This document shows positions 1 to 9,519 of a DNA stretch of 64,000 nt, one piece after another; the first letter of the stretch is position 1; every line of letters begins with the position of its first letter. A program made the translations under genes and the position numbers. The stretch lies in assembly GCF_000758605.1 (NCBI RefSeq), contig NZ_CP009282.1, positions 2,852,001 through 2,916,000 on the forward strand, given 5' to 3'. Origin of the DNA: Paenibacillus sp. FSL R5-0912. GTDB lineage: Bacteria > Bacillota > Bacilli > Paenibacillales > Paenibacillaceae. The notes below the pieces were generated by a model. It was not told the origin of the DNA and made no database searches. It worked only from the letters and a program-made list of their open reading frames with translations.

Positions 1-1
1 G

Positions 2-856
2 GTATGGGGCGGCGGCTGGTTGGCTGAGCTGGGCATGCAGGACTATGCAGGTTCCACGGTGGTCCATCTTACAGGTGCAACTGCAGCTGTTGTGGCAACA
101 ATCCTCCTTAAACCCCGTCTGGGCAAGTTCAATAAAGAAGGTAAACCGGTTATCATTCCTGGTCACAACCAGGTATTCACAGTACTCGGCGTTATCATTC
201 TCTGGTTCGGCTGGTTTGGCTTCAACCCGGGTAGTGCATTGTCCCCTATGGGCGGATTCTTCGGCCACGTGGCACTGACAACGAACCTGGCTGCTGCGGC
301 AGGCGGTCTGGCGGCACTGATTGCTTCCTGGCTGTACTTCGGCAAGTCGGATATTCCGGCAATGCTGAACGGTGTTCTTGCTGCACTTGTTGCTATCACT
401 GGTGCCTGCGCATTTGTAGAGCCTTGGGCGGCTATTCTTATCGGATTTGTGGCTGGAGCATTCACCTTCATGACTTCACAGTGGCTGGAACGTGCAGGTC
501 TTGACGATCCGATCTACGCCTTCTCTGTTCACGGTATTGCAGGGGTTTGGGGAGCCATTTCTACAGGCTTGTTCGCAACACCTGAGCTTGTTGAAACTGT
601 TGGTGTCGGTAAAGCCGGTTTGTTCTACGGCGGAGGTGCACATCAGCTGGGAGTACAGGCGCTTGGTGTGATCGGTACCTTTGCTTTCGTAGCGGTGATG
701 TCCTTCATTATCCTCTACGTAATGAAAATGGTTATCGGACTTCGTGTAACGGAAGAAGAAGAATTGATGGGTCTGGATATCAGTGAGCATGGTACTTACG
801 GTTATCCTGAACAAATGAAACTGATCACAGAATCGGAATCCAAACCCTTGAAATAA
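2..856 (+). CDS. amt: Ammonium transporter, Amt/AmtB family (3' part only)
   Basis: The reading frame is open from the first bases of the window, so the true start lies upstream and only about the last 284 residues are present. The product is an integral membrane ammonium channel. Two Amt hallmarks are visible: the segment AGSTVVHLTG, which carries the first of the twin pore histidines, and FSVHGIAGVWGA, which carries the second. Several hydrophobic helices follow each other, and the protein ends in a short charged cytoplasmic tail. In many bacteria amt is followed by glnK (PII); here the next gene, 34 bp downstream, encodes a GlnD-like nucleotidyltransferase instead. The family call is secure; the substrate is assumed from the family. 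Confidence 0.93.
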   Translation, partial: VWGGGWLAELGMQDYAGSTVVHLTGATAAVVATILLKPRLGKFNKEGKPVIIPGHNQVFTVLGVIILWFGWFGFNPGSALSPMGGFFGHVALTTNLAAAAGGLAALIASWLYFGKSDIPAMLNGVLAALVAITGACAFVEPWAAILIGFVAGAFTFMTSQWLERAGLDDPIYAFSVHGIAGVWGAISTGLFATPELVETVGVGKAGLFYGGGAHQLGVQALGVIGTFAFVAVMSFIILYVMKMVIGLRVTEEEELMGLDISEHGTYGYPEQMKLITESESKPLK

Positions 857-889
857 TTATATCTTCTACTCAATAGGGAGGCGGACCGA

Positions 890-1972
890 GTGGCTTCGAT
901 GGAGACAGCAGACTGGAACGAAGATGAAAGATACATGTCCATCGTAACGGCCGGTTCGCCGCAGGAGCTTAAGGCCAGGCGTACCGCTTGTCAAAAAGTA
1001 CTTCTGGAGCAATTAAACGTTATTCCGGCCCAGGAATGGATGTGCCGGGTGAATGCAATGCATGATCAGATTGCAAAAACAGCGGTACACATATGTGAGG
1101 CGCAGATGAAGGAGGCGGGCTATGGCCTGCCTCCCTGCGCCTATTCCTTTATTGTATTCGGCAGTGCAGGCAGACAGGAAGCTACGCTGTGGAGTGATCA
1201 GGATAATGGTTTGATTGTAGAAGGTGAGCTGGATGGGCTCAAGAAAAGCTATTTCGAAGCCTTCGGCGCCATGTTGTCCGATGTGCTTGAAACTGCAGGT
1301 TACGAGAAATGCGGCGGCAAGGTGATGTGCTCCGAGCCTTTGTGGCGTAAAACGCTGTCTGAATGGGAGCATCAGCTGGAGGGCTGGATGGAGCAGCTGG
1401 AATGGGAGCCTGTCCGTTACCTGATCATAGCTTCTGATATGCGCCATGTGGCCGGCAGCGTAGAATTGTCCGCGAAGTGGAAGGAAGCTTTTCATGCCGG
1501 TTTTGCGGACAATCACAAGCTGACGATGGCTGTGCTGCGAAATACCGTTCGCCATAAGGCAACACTTAATCTGCTGGGACAGGTACTCACGGAGCGGTTT
1601 GGCGATCATGCAGGCGGTTTTGATGTCAAATACGGACTTTATATCCCGCTTGTCAATATTGTCAGACATTTGTCGCTGCTGCACGGGATAGAGGATTCTT
1701 CGACGCTGAAGAGGCTTGAGCATTTGGCTGAACTGGACAAATACCAGCATCTTGAAGAGATCCGGAGGGCATTTCTGACGGCCTTGAAGATGCGTGTGAA
1801 TACGCCTTATACGGTGGAGGATGGCTTGCTTGCAAGCAGTGATTACTATGCCGAGAGTGATTTGAAGAATAAGCAGCTCAGAAGTGAGCTGCGGGAAAGT
1901 CTGCTGCTGGTCAGGCGTCTGCACAAGGCCCTGCAGCGACAGCTCCGGTCCGCGGAAAGGAGACAGCCATGA
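890..1972 (+). CDS. DUF294-type putative nucleotidyltransferase
   Basis: A 360-residue soluble protein. The centre holds a nucleotidyltransferase signature: GSAGRQE at residues 91-97, followed by SDQDN at 102-106, whose two aspartates are expected to bind metal. This is the DUF294 family, related to the uridylyltransferase domain of GlnD, and the C-terminal half fits the DUF294_C helical region. The start is GTG at 890, chosen because GGGAGG lies just upstream. The stop overlaps the ATG of the exonuclease gene by four bases, so the two are probably translationally coupled. Its place directly after an ammonium transporter suggests a role in nitrogen signalling, but the substrate is unknown and no PII gene is present here. 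Confidence 0.8.
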   Translation: MASMETADWNEDERYMSIVTAGSPQELKARRTACQKVLLEQLNVIPAQEWMCRVNAMHDQIAKTAVHICEAQMKEAGYGLPPCAYSFIVFGSAGRQEATLWSDQDNGLIVEGELDGLKKSYFEAFGAMLSDVLETAGYEKCGGKVMCSEPLWRKTLSEWEHQLEGWMEQLEWEPVRYLIIASDMRHVAGSVELSAKWKEAFHAGFADNHKLTMAVLRNTVRHKATLNLLGQVLTERFGDHAGGFDVKYGLYIPLVNIVRHLSLLHGIEDSSTLKRLEHLAELDKYQHLEEIRRAFLTALKMRVNTPYTVEDGLLASSDYYAESDLKNKQLRSELRESLLLVRRLHKALQRQLRSAERRQP

Positions 1973-2718
1973 AGGAGCCGAACAAAGGCGGAGGGTTCTG
2001 GAACAACCTGAGACAAGGCGGAATGCCATCCGCCATCGCTTCCATGAGAGGCGGAGAATCGGCCCAGCAAACCGCACAGCAGATGGCTTTTATCCGTTCT
2101 CTTATGCGCGAAAAACGGCGTCCGGAAGTGCTGCACACTCCGCTCTCTGAGCTGGAGACCGTTATATTTGATCTTGAGACTACCGGCTTCTCCCATCAGG
2201 GAGGGGATGAGATTATGTCCTTCGGGGCGATCCGTGTGGTAGGGGAAGAGATTAAGGAAGACGAATGTTTCTATACGCTGGTGAATTGCGGGACGGCTAT
2301 TCCTGATAATATTACCAGGCTGACCGGGATTTCAGAAGAAATGACATCCAGTGCCCCGTCTTTGATGGATGGACTGCACAATTTCATGTCCTTTGTCGGC
2401 CAGAGAGTGCTGGTAGCGCATGGAAGTGCACATGATAAATCTTTTCTGAACGCCGCCTTATGGAAAACCTCCAAGGTGCAGCTGACCCACCGGGTACTGG
2501 ATACGATGATGCTGGCCCGCTGGCTGGAGCCGCACCGCAGTAATTACACGCTGGATGAGCTGCTGGCCATTCACGAGATCCCGATTGAAGGCCGTCATCA
2601 TGCGCTTGAAGATGCCAAAATGACGGCGAAATTATGGGTAGCGTATCTCCGGCAGATTTCCCAAAAGAACCAGGTGGAGACACTGGGCGATCTGTACGCT
2701 TATCTAAGCAGGACTTAA
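1969..2718 (+). CDS. 3'-5' exonuclease, DnaQ/DEDDh family
   Basis: A 249-residue protein with a DEDDh exonuclease domain from about residue 62. The catalytic set is readable: D68 and E70 in IFDLETTGF, D156 in HGSAHDKSF, and H210 and D215 in the HxAxxD motif HHALEDA. It resembles the proofreading epsilon subunit of DNA polymerase III, but is more likely a stand-alone nuclease because of its roughly 60-residue polar N-terminal extension and its partner gene. It overlaps the DUF294 gene by four bases (ATGA), an arrangement that implies joint function. Its last 15 bases overlap the convergent JAMM gene. Function in repair or RNA turnover cannot be decided from sequence. Confidence 0.85.
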   Translation: MKEPNKGGGFWNNLRQGGMPSAIASMRGGESAQQTAQQMAFIRSLMREKRRPEVLHTPLSELETVIFDLETTGFSHQGGDEIMSFGAIRVVGEEIKEDECFYTLVNCGTAIPDNITRLTGISEEMTSSAPSLMDGLHNFMSFVGQRVLVAHGSAHDKSFLNAALWKTSKVQLTHRVLDTMMLARWLEPHRSNYTLDELLAIHEIPIEGRHHALEDAKMTAKLWVAYLRQISQKNQVETLGDLYAYLSRT

Positions 2719-3174
2719 GGGCACATGCTGTAGGGCAGGTGTCTGTGCAGAGCCGCTATTGTCCGTACGCTGTATTAGGAACCCGTTCAACAGCGGAGTA
2801 CCGGTATGGCGGGTTCCCGGAGAGCCGATCAGGTATATCTTGAATTCAGGCCCCAGCGAAGACAAACCATTTAGATCGGCAAGAGAAGGCCAGGGCGCAG
2901 CATGCGGATGGGAGTGGAAAAATCCGACAGGTGCGGGTTCACGGTATACGGCTCTGATCCACTCTCCGGGATCAGGTACAAAAGAATGCAGCGGGTCAGG
3001 CGCTACGTTGCGTATCGGCACATAGCTGTCGATACACATGCCACCCGCTGCGGCAGCTCCCAGCAGGATTCCGCAGGCTTCCTGCGGATAACAGGACAGC
3101 AGATGCTTCCCCAGCATATGCTGTACGGAAGAGCTCAGTCGGATGGACTGGGGGATTCCCTGGCTAGCTGTCAT
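2704..3174 (-). CDS. JAMM/Mov34 (MPN+) metallopeptidase-like protein
   Basis: A 156-residue protein with a complete JAMM zinc-protease signature: E32 in PQEACGILLG, H87 and H89 in HSHPH, and S97 and D100 in the SLAD stretch. Bacterial members of this fold act as isopeptidases or cut next to thiocarboxylated sulfur carriers. No ThiS/MoaD-like partner lies nearby, so the substrate is unknown. The start ATG at 3174 is preceded by GGGGTGA. It runs convergently into the exonuclease gene, and the two coding sequences overlap by 15 bases. The catalytic residues are all present, so activity is likely. Confidence 0.8.
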   Translation of the reverse strand: MTASQGIPQSIRLSSSVQHMLGKHLLSCYPQEACGILLGAAAAGGMCIDSYVPIRNVAPDPLHSFVPDPGEWIRAVYREPAPVGFFHSHPHAAPWPSLADLNGLSSLGPEFKIYLIGSPGTRHTGTPLLNGFLIQRTDNSGSAQTPALQHVPLSPA

Positions 3175-3242
3175 ATCTTCACCCCTCTCTCTTCATGGGA
3201 TTTCGTCTTTGACGGAATCCTCTTTTTTATTGTAAATAACGT

Positions 3243-3270
3243 TTGAAACTGCAGCAGGTGGGGGTACAAT
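3243..3270 (+). promoter_or_regulatory. Sigma-A type promoter for the TlpA-like gene
   Basis: A -35 TTGAAA (3243-3248) and a -10 TACAAT (3265-3270) are separated by 16 bases, about 35 bases before the start codon of the thioredoxin-like gene. Confidence 0.5.
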
Positions 3271-3305
3271 AGAGGAAAAACCTCTAAGCAAAGGAACTGA
3301 CTCCT

Positions 3306-3866
3306 ATGAAAGCAGTCCATAAACGGAATTTGACTGTTCTGGCCCTGATTGTTTTTCTGGCCGTTCTTGCCATAGAGCATAGAAGCAAGGCTGAACCGAA
3401 AGCGGTCGCGGTCCTTCAGCAGCAGGCGGAGCCGGAGACTGGTGCTTCCGCAGGCTTGAGAGCCCCTTCATTCATGCTGCAGGAAGGCGACAAACGGTAT
3501 GAAGTCGGGGGAGCCAGGGAGAAAGCGGTAATGCTGAATTTCTGGGCCTCCTGGTGTGATCCTTGCCAGCAGGAAGCTCCGGAGCTGAACAGGCTGGCAA
3601 TGAAATACAGCGACGTGCTGGATATTTACGGCATCAATGTTACCAGCCAGGATTATAAACCCAACGCAGAACGGTTCGTCAAAAAGTACATGCTGGCTTT
3701 TCCGGTGATGTATGATCTGAAAGGCCAGATTTTCGATAAATATAATGGAGCCGTATTCCCGACTAATGTACTAATTGACAAGAATGGTGTCATTAGCGAG
3801 ATCATTCTGGGTGTCCTGACCGCTGAGGAATTGGAGCAGAAGATTATCGCCTTAACCGGCTCCTAA
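3306..3866 (+). CDS. TlpA/ResA-like thiol-disulfide oxidoreductase, membrane anchored
   Basis: A 186-residue protein. Residues 9-23 form a hydrophobic N-terminal anchor or signal, followed by a low-complexity linker and an AhpC/TlpA-type thioredoxin fold from about residue 50. The redox motif is WCDPC with C84 and C87, and a cis-proline is visible in GAVFPTN. Proteins of this kind reduce extracytoplasmic disulfides, for example on apocytochromes (ResA) or spore envelope proteins (StoA). No cytochrome biogenesis gene is adjacent, so the partner is unknown. The gene has its own promoter and ends at a strong terminator, so it is probably monocistronic. Confidence 0.85.
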   Translation: MKAVHKRNLTVLALIVFLAVLAIEHRSKAEPKAVAVLQQQAEPETGASAGLRAPSFMLQEGDKRYEVGGAREKAVMLNFWASWCDPCQQEAPELNRLAMKYSDVLDIYGINVTSQDYKPNAERFVKKYMLAFPVMYDLKGQIFDKYNGAVFPTNVLIDKNGVISEIILGVLTAEELEQKIIALTGS

Positions 3867-3891
3867 CGAGGCCGGCAGCAAGGTGCTGCAA

Positions 3892-3934
3892 AGCCCCCCG
3901 GTGCGGATGTACTTCCGCACCGGAGGGCTTTTGC
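3892..3934 (+). terminator. Rho-independent terminator
   Basis: The GC-rich arms around CCGGTGCGGA and TCCGCACCGG form a stem of about 15 bp with a short loop, followed by CTTTTGCTTTT. It ends the TlpA-like gene and may also act on convergent cimA, whose stop codon lies 28 bp away, although the T-run on that strand is weak. Confidence 0.85.
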
Positions 3935-3961
3935 TTTTGAACAACCTATGGATAAAGGCAG

Positions 3962-5581
<1,620 letters not shown>

Positions 5582-5708
5582 GAGTGTCCTCCTAAAAGTG
5601 TTGTTTAGCATAACTTCCTTGAAACCGCTTCGTGCAAAACTGGCCTCGGAAGCATTAGCTTAAGTTGTAGTTGTAGTTAGCATACACATATATGAAATTA
5701 ATTTTTAT

Positions 5709-5736
5709 ATTATAGCATTTTTACGCGGGAAAGTAA
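5709..5736 (-). promoter_or_regulatory. Promoter for cimA
   Basis: Read on the minus strand, a -35-like TTACTT (5731-5736) and a perfect -10 TATAAT (5709-5714) are separated by 16 bases, giving a leader of about 120 nt before cimA. Confidence 0.55.
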
Positions 5737-5851
5737 CAAAGAACTTTTCATTTAATCGTCACAAGAGGCTCTTCTGCAAGTTGACCTCCCGCAAGGTGAA
5801 GAGGTATGCTGGAAATAACAATGGAACCCTGAAGATAAGAAGGTAGATACC

Positions 5852-7144
5852 ATGCAGAATGTGGATCAATATTATCCGGCAAGCGGCAGGGTTATTCTCC
5901 ATGTGGATATGAATGCCTTTTACTGCTCGGTGCATGAGGCGGAGGATCCGGAGCAATATAAAGGTAAAGCGACGGCCGTTGCCGGCAGCGTGGAGTCCAG
6001 ACGGGGAATCATCGTCACTTGCTCGTACGCCGCACGCAGACTTGGCATCTCAACGGGGATGCAGGTTCAGAAGGCGCTGCGTATCTGTCCATCCTTAATC
6101 CTTATTAAGCCGGACTTTCATTTATACCGCAAGTACTCGAATGCATTTATGCAAATTGCTTACAGCTATACTCCGCTGCTTGAAGCGGTATCGATAGACG
6201 AATGTTATCTGGATATTACCGGTTCGCGCCAATTCGGGACCCCTCCGCAGATTGCCGAGACGCTGCAGCGGCGTATTATGGAAGAGCTGGGTCTACCCTG
6301 CTCCATCGGGATTGCCCCCAATAAGCTGCTGGCGAAGATTGCCTCTGATCTCAAAAAGCCGAATGGCATATCCGTGCTGCGGCTGCGCGATGTGCCGTCC
6401 ATTCTATGGAACAAACCCTGCAACGAGATGTTCGGAATCGGCAGCAAGACGGCCGAGAAGCTGAAGAAGCTGGGTATTTACAGCATTGGACAGCTGGCGG
6501 CGGCGGATGAGGCGATGCTGGTCGGACATTTTGGCGTGATGGGCTCGTGGCTGAAGCGGGCCGGCAACGGGATCGATCACGGGGTAGTGAACCCTGAGCG
6601 GGAGCAGAGCAAGTCCATCGGGCATACGACTACGCTGCCGCGGGATGTAGTGGGGCTTGCGGAGGCGCGTCCAATCCTGCTGAATCTCAGCGATCAGGTG
6701 GCTCGGCGGCTGCGGAAGCAGGGTCTGGTCGCTGCGGGAGTGCAGCTTACGATCCGTACACCGGATATGAAGACGATTACCCGTTCGCGCCAGCTGGAGG
6801 CACCTACAGAGAGCGCTGAAGATATCTATAAGGCTGCCCTGGACCAGTTCGCGCGCCACTGGAAGGGCGATAAGCCGGTGAGGCTGCTGGGTGTGACCCT
6901 TCAGGGGCTGACGCTCAAGGAGGATTCCGCGATTCAGCTTGACTTGTTCGATTACGAACGGCAGCCGAAGAAGGAATCGCTGAATAAGGCGATGGATATG
7001 CTGCGCAACAAGTTCGGCGAGAATGCGGTGCTGACGGCAGGCATGCTCACTGACAGCCACTCTGCGCGGCTGCGCAATCACAAGGAGCGGGGAACCTCAC
7101 TGCAGAAGGACAATCTTAGCGGCGCGGACCGGGATACCGACTGA
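5852..7144 (+). CDS. dinB: DNA polymerase IV (Y-family translesion polymerase)
   Basis: A 430-residue Y-family polymerase. The palm motifs are intact: HVDMNAFYCSV near the N-terminus supplies the first catalytic Asp, and SIDECYLDITGS supplies the Asp-Glu pair. The IGIAPNKLLAKIASDLKKP stretch, the helix-hairpin-helix (GIGSKTAEKLKKLG) and the little-finger domain follow. Near the end, QLDLFD is a good sliding-clamp binding peptide. The roughly 35 residues after it are polar and probably disordered. No Bacillus-type LexA box (CGAAC-N4-GTTCG) is evident upstream. It stands alone on its strand between cimA and ferredoxin. Confidence 0.9.
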   Translation: MQNVDQYYPASGRVILHVDMNAFYCSVHEAEDPEQYKGKATAVAGSVESRRGIIVTCSYAARRLGISTGMQVQKALRICPSLILIKPDFHLYRKYSNAFMQIAYSYTPLLEAVSIDECYLDITGSRQFGTPPQIAETLQRRIMEELGLPCSIGIAPNKLLAKIASDLKKPNGISVLRLRDVPSILWNKPCNEMFGIGSKTAEKLKKLGIYSIGQLAAADEAMLVGHFGVMGSWLKRAGNGIDHGVVNPEREQSKSIGHTTTLPRDVVGLAEARPILLNLSDQVARRLRKQGLVAAGVQLTIRTPDMKTITRSRQLEAPTESAEDIYKAALDQFARHWKGDKPVRLLGVTLQGLTLKEDSAIQLDLFDYERQPKKESLNKAMDMLRNKFGENAVLTAGMLTDSHSARLRNHKERGTSLQKDNLSGADRDTD

Positions 7145-7216
7145 GATATCGGCCCGGAATTGCAGCCTGGATGTGGCCGTTTAATAGGGCAATACTGTAA
7201 ACACATTGAAAATTCA

Positions 7217-7245
7217 TTGAAATTGTATCCTATTTATATTAATAT
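7217..7245 (+). promoter_or_regulatory. Promoter for ferredoxin
   Basis: TTGAAA (7217-7222), a 17-base spacer and TAATAT (7240-7245) form a near-consensus sigma-A promoter about 60 bases before the ferredoxin start. Confidence 0.65.
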
Positions 7246-7286
7246 GAGAAAAATAACAGACTGCTACTGCAGGCTGTATTGTTTAA

Positions 7287-7547
<261 letters not shown>

Positions 7548-7573
7548 GTCCGGACTTCCATTCATCAGTACCT

Positions 7574-7621
7574 AATGTAAGGATCGGATATAGGGTGAAC
7601 CTTATATTTGATCCTTACATT
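7574..7621. repeat. Long 22-bp hairpin downstream of ferredoxin
   Basis: The arms AATGTAAGGATC (7574-7585) and GATCCTTACATT (7610-7621) are perfect inverted copies. The enclosed bases continue the pairing (three G-U) down to a TGAA tetraloop, giving about 22 bp. No T-run follows on either strand, so it is not a classical terminator; it may stabilise the 3' end of fer mRNA or be a structured element. Confidence 0.8.
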
Positions 7622-7627
7622 AACATA

Positions 7628-7674
7628 AAGGCATCTCCTGACCGTGATAAATGCGGCTTGAGATGTCTTTTTTT
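7628..7674 (+). terminator. Terminator after ferredoxin
   Basis: AAGGCATCTC (7628-7637) pairs with GAGATGTCTT (7660-7669) in a 10-bp stem with one G-U pair and a 22-base loop, followed by a run of seven T. Confidence 0.7.
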
Positions 7675-7737
7675 AATGTCCTGACCGATATAAAATATAA
7701 AGAAACTAAGATTGAATCATAGATCCCGGAGGCCAAT

Positions 7738-9177
7738 GTGAAAAATTCGCAGCATCTTAAAGCATATGTGCAGATGCATCCTGATAACAAGATGGCATGG
7801 TACTTGCTCGGTAAGGAATACTATAAGAACGGTCAGCAGGGAAAAGCCAATTACTGCTTCAACCAGGCCGGCGAAGTGTATGAAGCTTTTGAGCACAGCA
7901 AGGTGCCGGCGGATATGCTGAAGCAATATGAGGATGGGCTGCTGCAATCCGCCCGGGAGCGCCAGGCAGGCAGACTGCGGAAACGCCGTGTGCTGCTGGC
8001 CTTCATGCTGCTGCTGCTGTTGCTGATCCCGGCTGGAGTGGCACCGGGGGTAAGCCAGGAAAGCTCTGAAGCACCGGACGGGGAGAATGCGGCTGTTGCC
8101 CTGGCTGAGCTGCCGGCAATAGATGATGAAGAGACTCCGGAAGTTCAGCCAAGCCTGTCCTTCACCGCTGTCGGGGCAGACGCCGTCTCCCGCGGACAGG
8201 GACTGGCGGGTATCCTGCTGAAGGCACAAACGCCTTCCGCCACGGCGATGCTAAGCATGGAGCAGGCGGGCAAGTGGCTGGTGTGGAAGAAGAAGCTTCC
8301 GCTGGCGGCTACGCTTGCCAAGAGTGGGGACGGACGCGTAGTGTACCAGTCCTATAATCCGGTTGTCTGTGACTGCCAGCCGCCTGATCCGGCGGAAATC
8401 AAGAAGCAGGCGGGGCTGTGGCAGGAGAAGCAGGAGGAGCTTGCTGTGCTCTGGAGTGCCATGCGGGCCTATAAGACGACCGAGGGGGCCCTTCCAGGTT
8501 CACTGCAGGAGCTGGTGAAGCCTTTTCCGGCCAATTGGCTGGGCGGCACGACACCGCTGATGAAGGAACAGTTCGGTCCGCTCCGCGGGGCAGCAGCGGG
8601 ACTTACTGCAGCGCCAAGCCCTTCTCCGCAGCCTACCGTAACACCGGCCGCCGGTTCACCGGGGCAAGGTCAGACAAGCGGGGGCAGTCCTGAGGCGGGC
8701 AGCGGAACCGGCGGGGCAGGAACCCCCTTTTTTACAGAACCGCTCATGATTATTGTTGATAAACAAAAACACCGTCTGGCAGTAACCAGCGGCAATATTA
8801 TACTGCGGAACTATGCAGTCGGATTAGGCGGGAAGAAGACGCCTGAGGGTAGCTTTGTGATCCGGGATAAAGTGGTCAACCCCAATGGACATGATAACGG
8901 TGAATTCGGCAGCCGGGGCATGCAGCTCTCGGACAGTAATTATGCAATACACGGTACGAATGAACCGGAAAGCATCGGGAAGGATGAATCACTGGGCTGT
9001 ATCCGGATGAGCCGGAAGGATGTGGAGGAGCTGTTCGCGATGGTGCCGATGGGCACGAAAGTGCAGATTAGTAAAGGGGTCCTGCCTGAGGAGCTAGTCG
9101 CGCCGGAGGACCGGTTCCCTTCGGATGCGCCCCCAAATCAGACCAACCCCCATAAGGTCTACCATTGGTTGAATTAG
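7738..9177 (+). CDS. Membrane-anchored YkuD-type L,D-transpeptidase
   Basis: A 479-residue protein. Residues 1-75 look like a short TPR-like cytoplasmic segment. A transmembrane helix follows at about 85-103, then an extracellular region with a Pro/Ser/Gly-rich linker and a C-terminal YkuD domain. The catalytic motif is complete: H405 in AIHGTNEP and C421 in SLGCIRM. Such enzymes make 3-3 peptidoglycan crosslinks or attach proteins to the wall. The start is GTG at 7738, with GGAGG six bases upstream. The TPR plus membrane plus YkuD layout differs from the small LysM-YkuD enzymes and suggests recruitment to a wall or spore-envelope complex. Its 3' end overlaps the convergent mini-gene by four bases. 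Confidence 0.85.
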   Translation: MKNSQHLKAYVQMHPDNKMAWYLLGKEYYKNGQQGKANYCFNQAGEVYEAFEHSKVPADMLKQYEDGLLQSARERQAGRLRKRRVLLAFMLLLLLLIPAGVAPGVSQESSEAPDGENAAVALAELPAIDDEETPEVQPSLSFTAVGADAVSRGQGLAGILLKAQTPSATAMLSMEQAGKWLVWKKKLPLAATLAKSGDGRVVYQSYNPVVCDCQPPDPAEIKKQAGLWQEKQEELAVLWSAMRAYKTTEGALPGSLQELVKPFPANWLGGTTPLMKEQFGPLRGAAAGLTAAPSPSPQPTVTPAAGSPGQGQTSGGSPEAGSGTGGAGTPFFTEPLMIIVDKQKHRLAVTSGNIILRNYAVGLGGKKTPEGSFVIRDKVVNPNGHDNGEFGSRGMQLSDSNYAIHGTNEPESIGKDESLGCIRMSRKDVEELFAMVPMGTKVQISKGVLPEELVAPEDRFPSDAPPNQTNPHKVYHWLN

Positions 9178-9311
9178 TTCCCTGCTACGATAAACAAAAC
9201 GACAATGAGAAGGACCAGCAGTACCAGACTTGCACTGATCCATAGGATTGCCTTGCGGTTAACTTCTTCTTTCTTCTGCTGCAGTGTAGGAGGTTTGCGT
9301 TTAGTTGACAT
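9174..9311 (-). CDS. Small single-span membrane protein (45 aa)
   Basis: A short gene reading ATG at 9311 to TAA at 9174. The first 20 residues are polar and basic (STKRKPPTLQQKKEEVNRK), and a hydrophobic helix runs to the end. AAGGATG lies in ribosome-site position before the ATG. Its stop overlaps the stop of the L,D-transpeptidase gene by four bases. The family is not recognised. The layout (basic N-terminus, single C-terminal helix) is typical of small bacterial membrane peptides. The function is unknown. Confidence 0.65.
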   Translation of the reverse strand: MSTKRKPPTLQQKKEEVNRKAILWISASLVLLVLLIVVLFIVAGN

Positions 9312-9519
9312 ATTGTCATCCTTCTTTCTCTCTTTATCTGTGATTACCCTTACATTGTAATGCGTTTACAAGAAAATTACTATACTTTGAGGGACAGGTT
9401 GGAACAATCGCTGCGGCAAAAAACTTTTCTTTTCACCCGGAAACGGATAAAATTAAGAAGAAACCTATAGATACGGGAGTCGCCCTGCGATTTGTGGTTC
9501 CCTTGAAGGAGCGAGAACG

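Noticed and set aside
1013-2077. 354-codon minus-strand frame opposite DUF294
   Set aside because: The plus-strand genes have clear motifs and coupled starts; the opposite frame shows no family features.
5582-5708. T-box or other leader ahead of cimA
   Set aside because: The leader of about 125 bases has no T-box TGGNACC-like motif and no terminator/antiterminator pair that I could see.
5753-5851. LexA box for dinB
   Set aside because: No CGAAC-N4-GTTCG-like site in the upstream gap.
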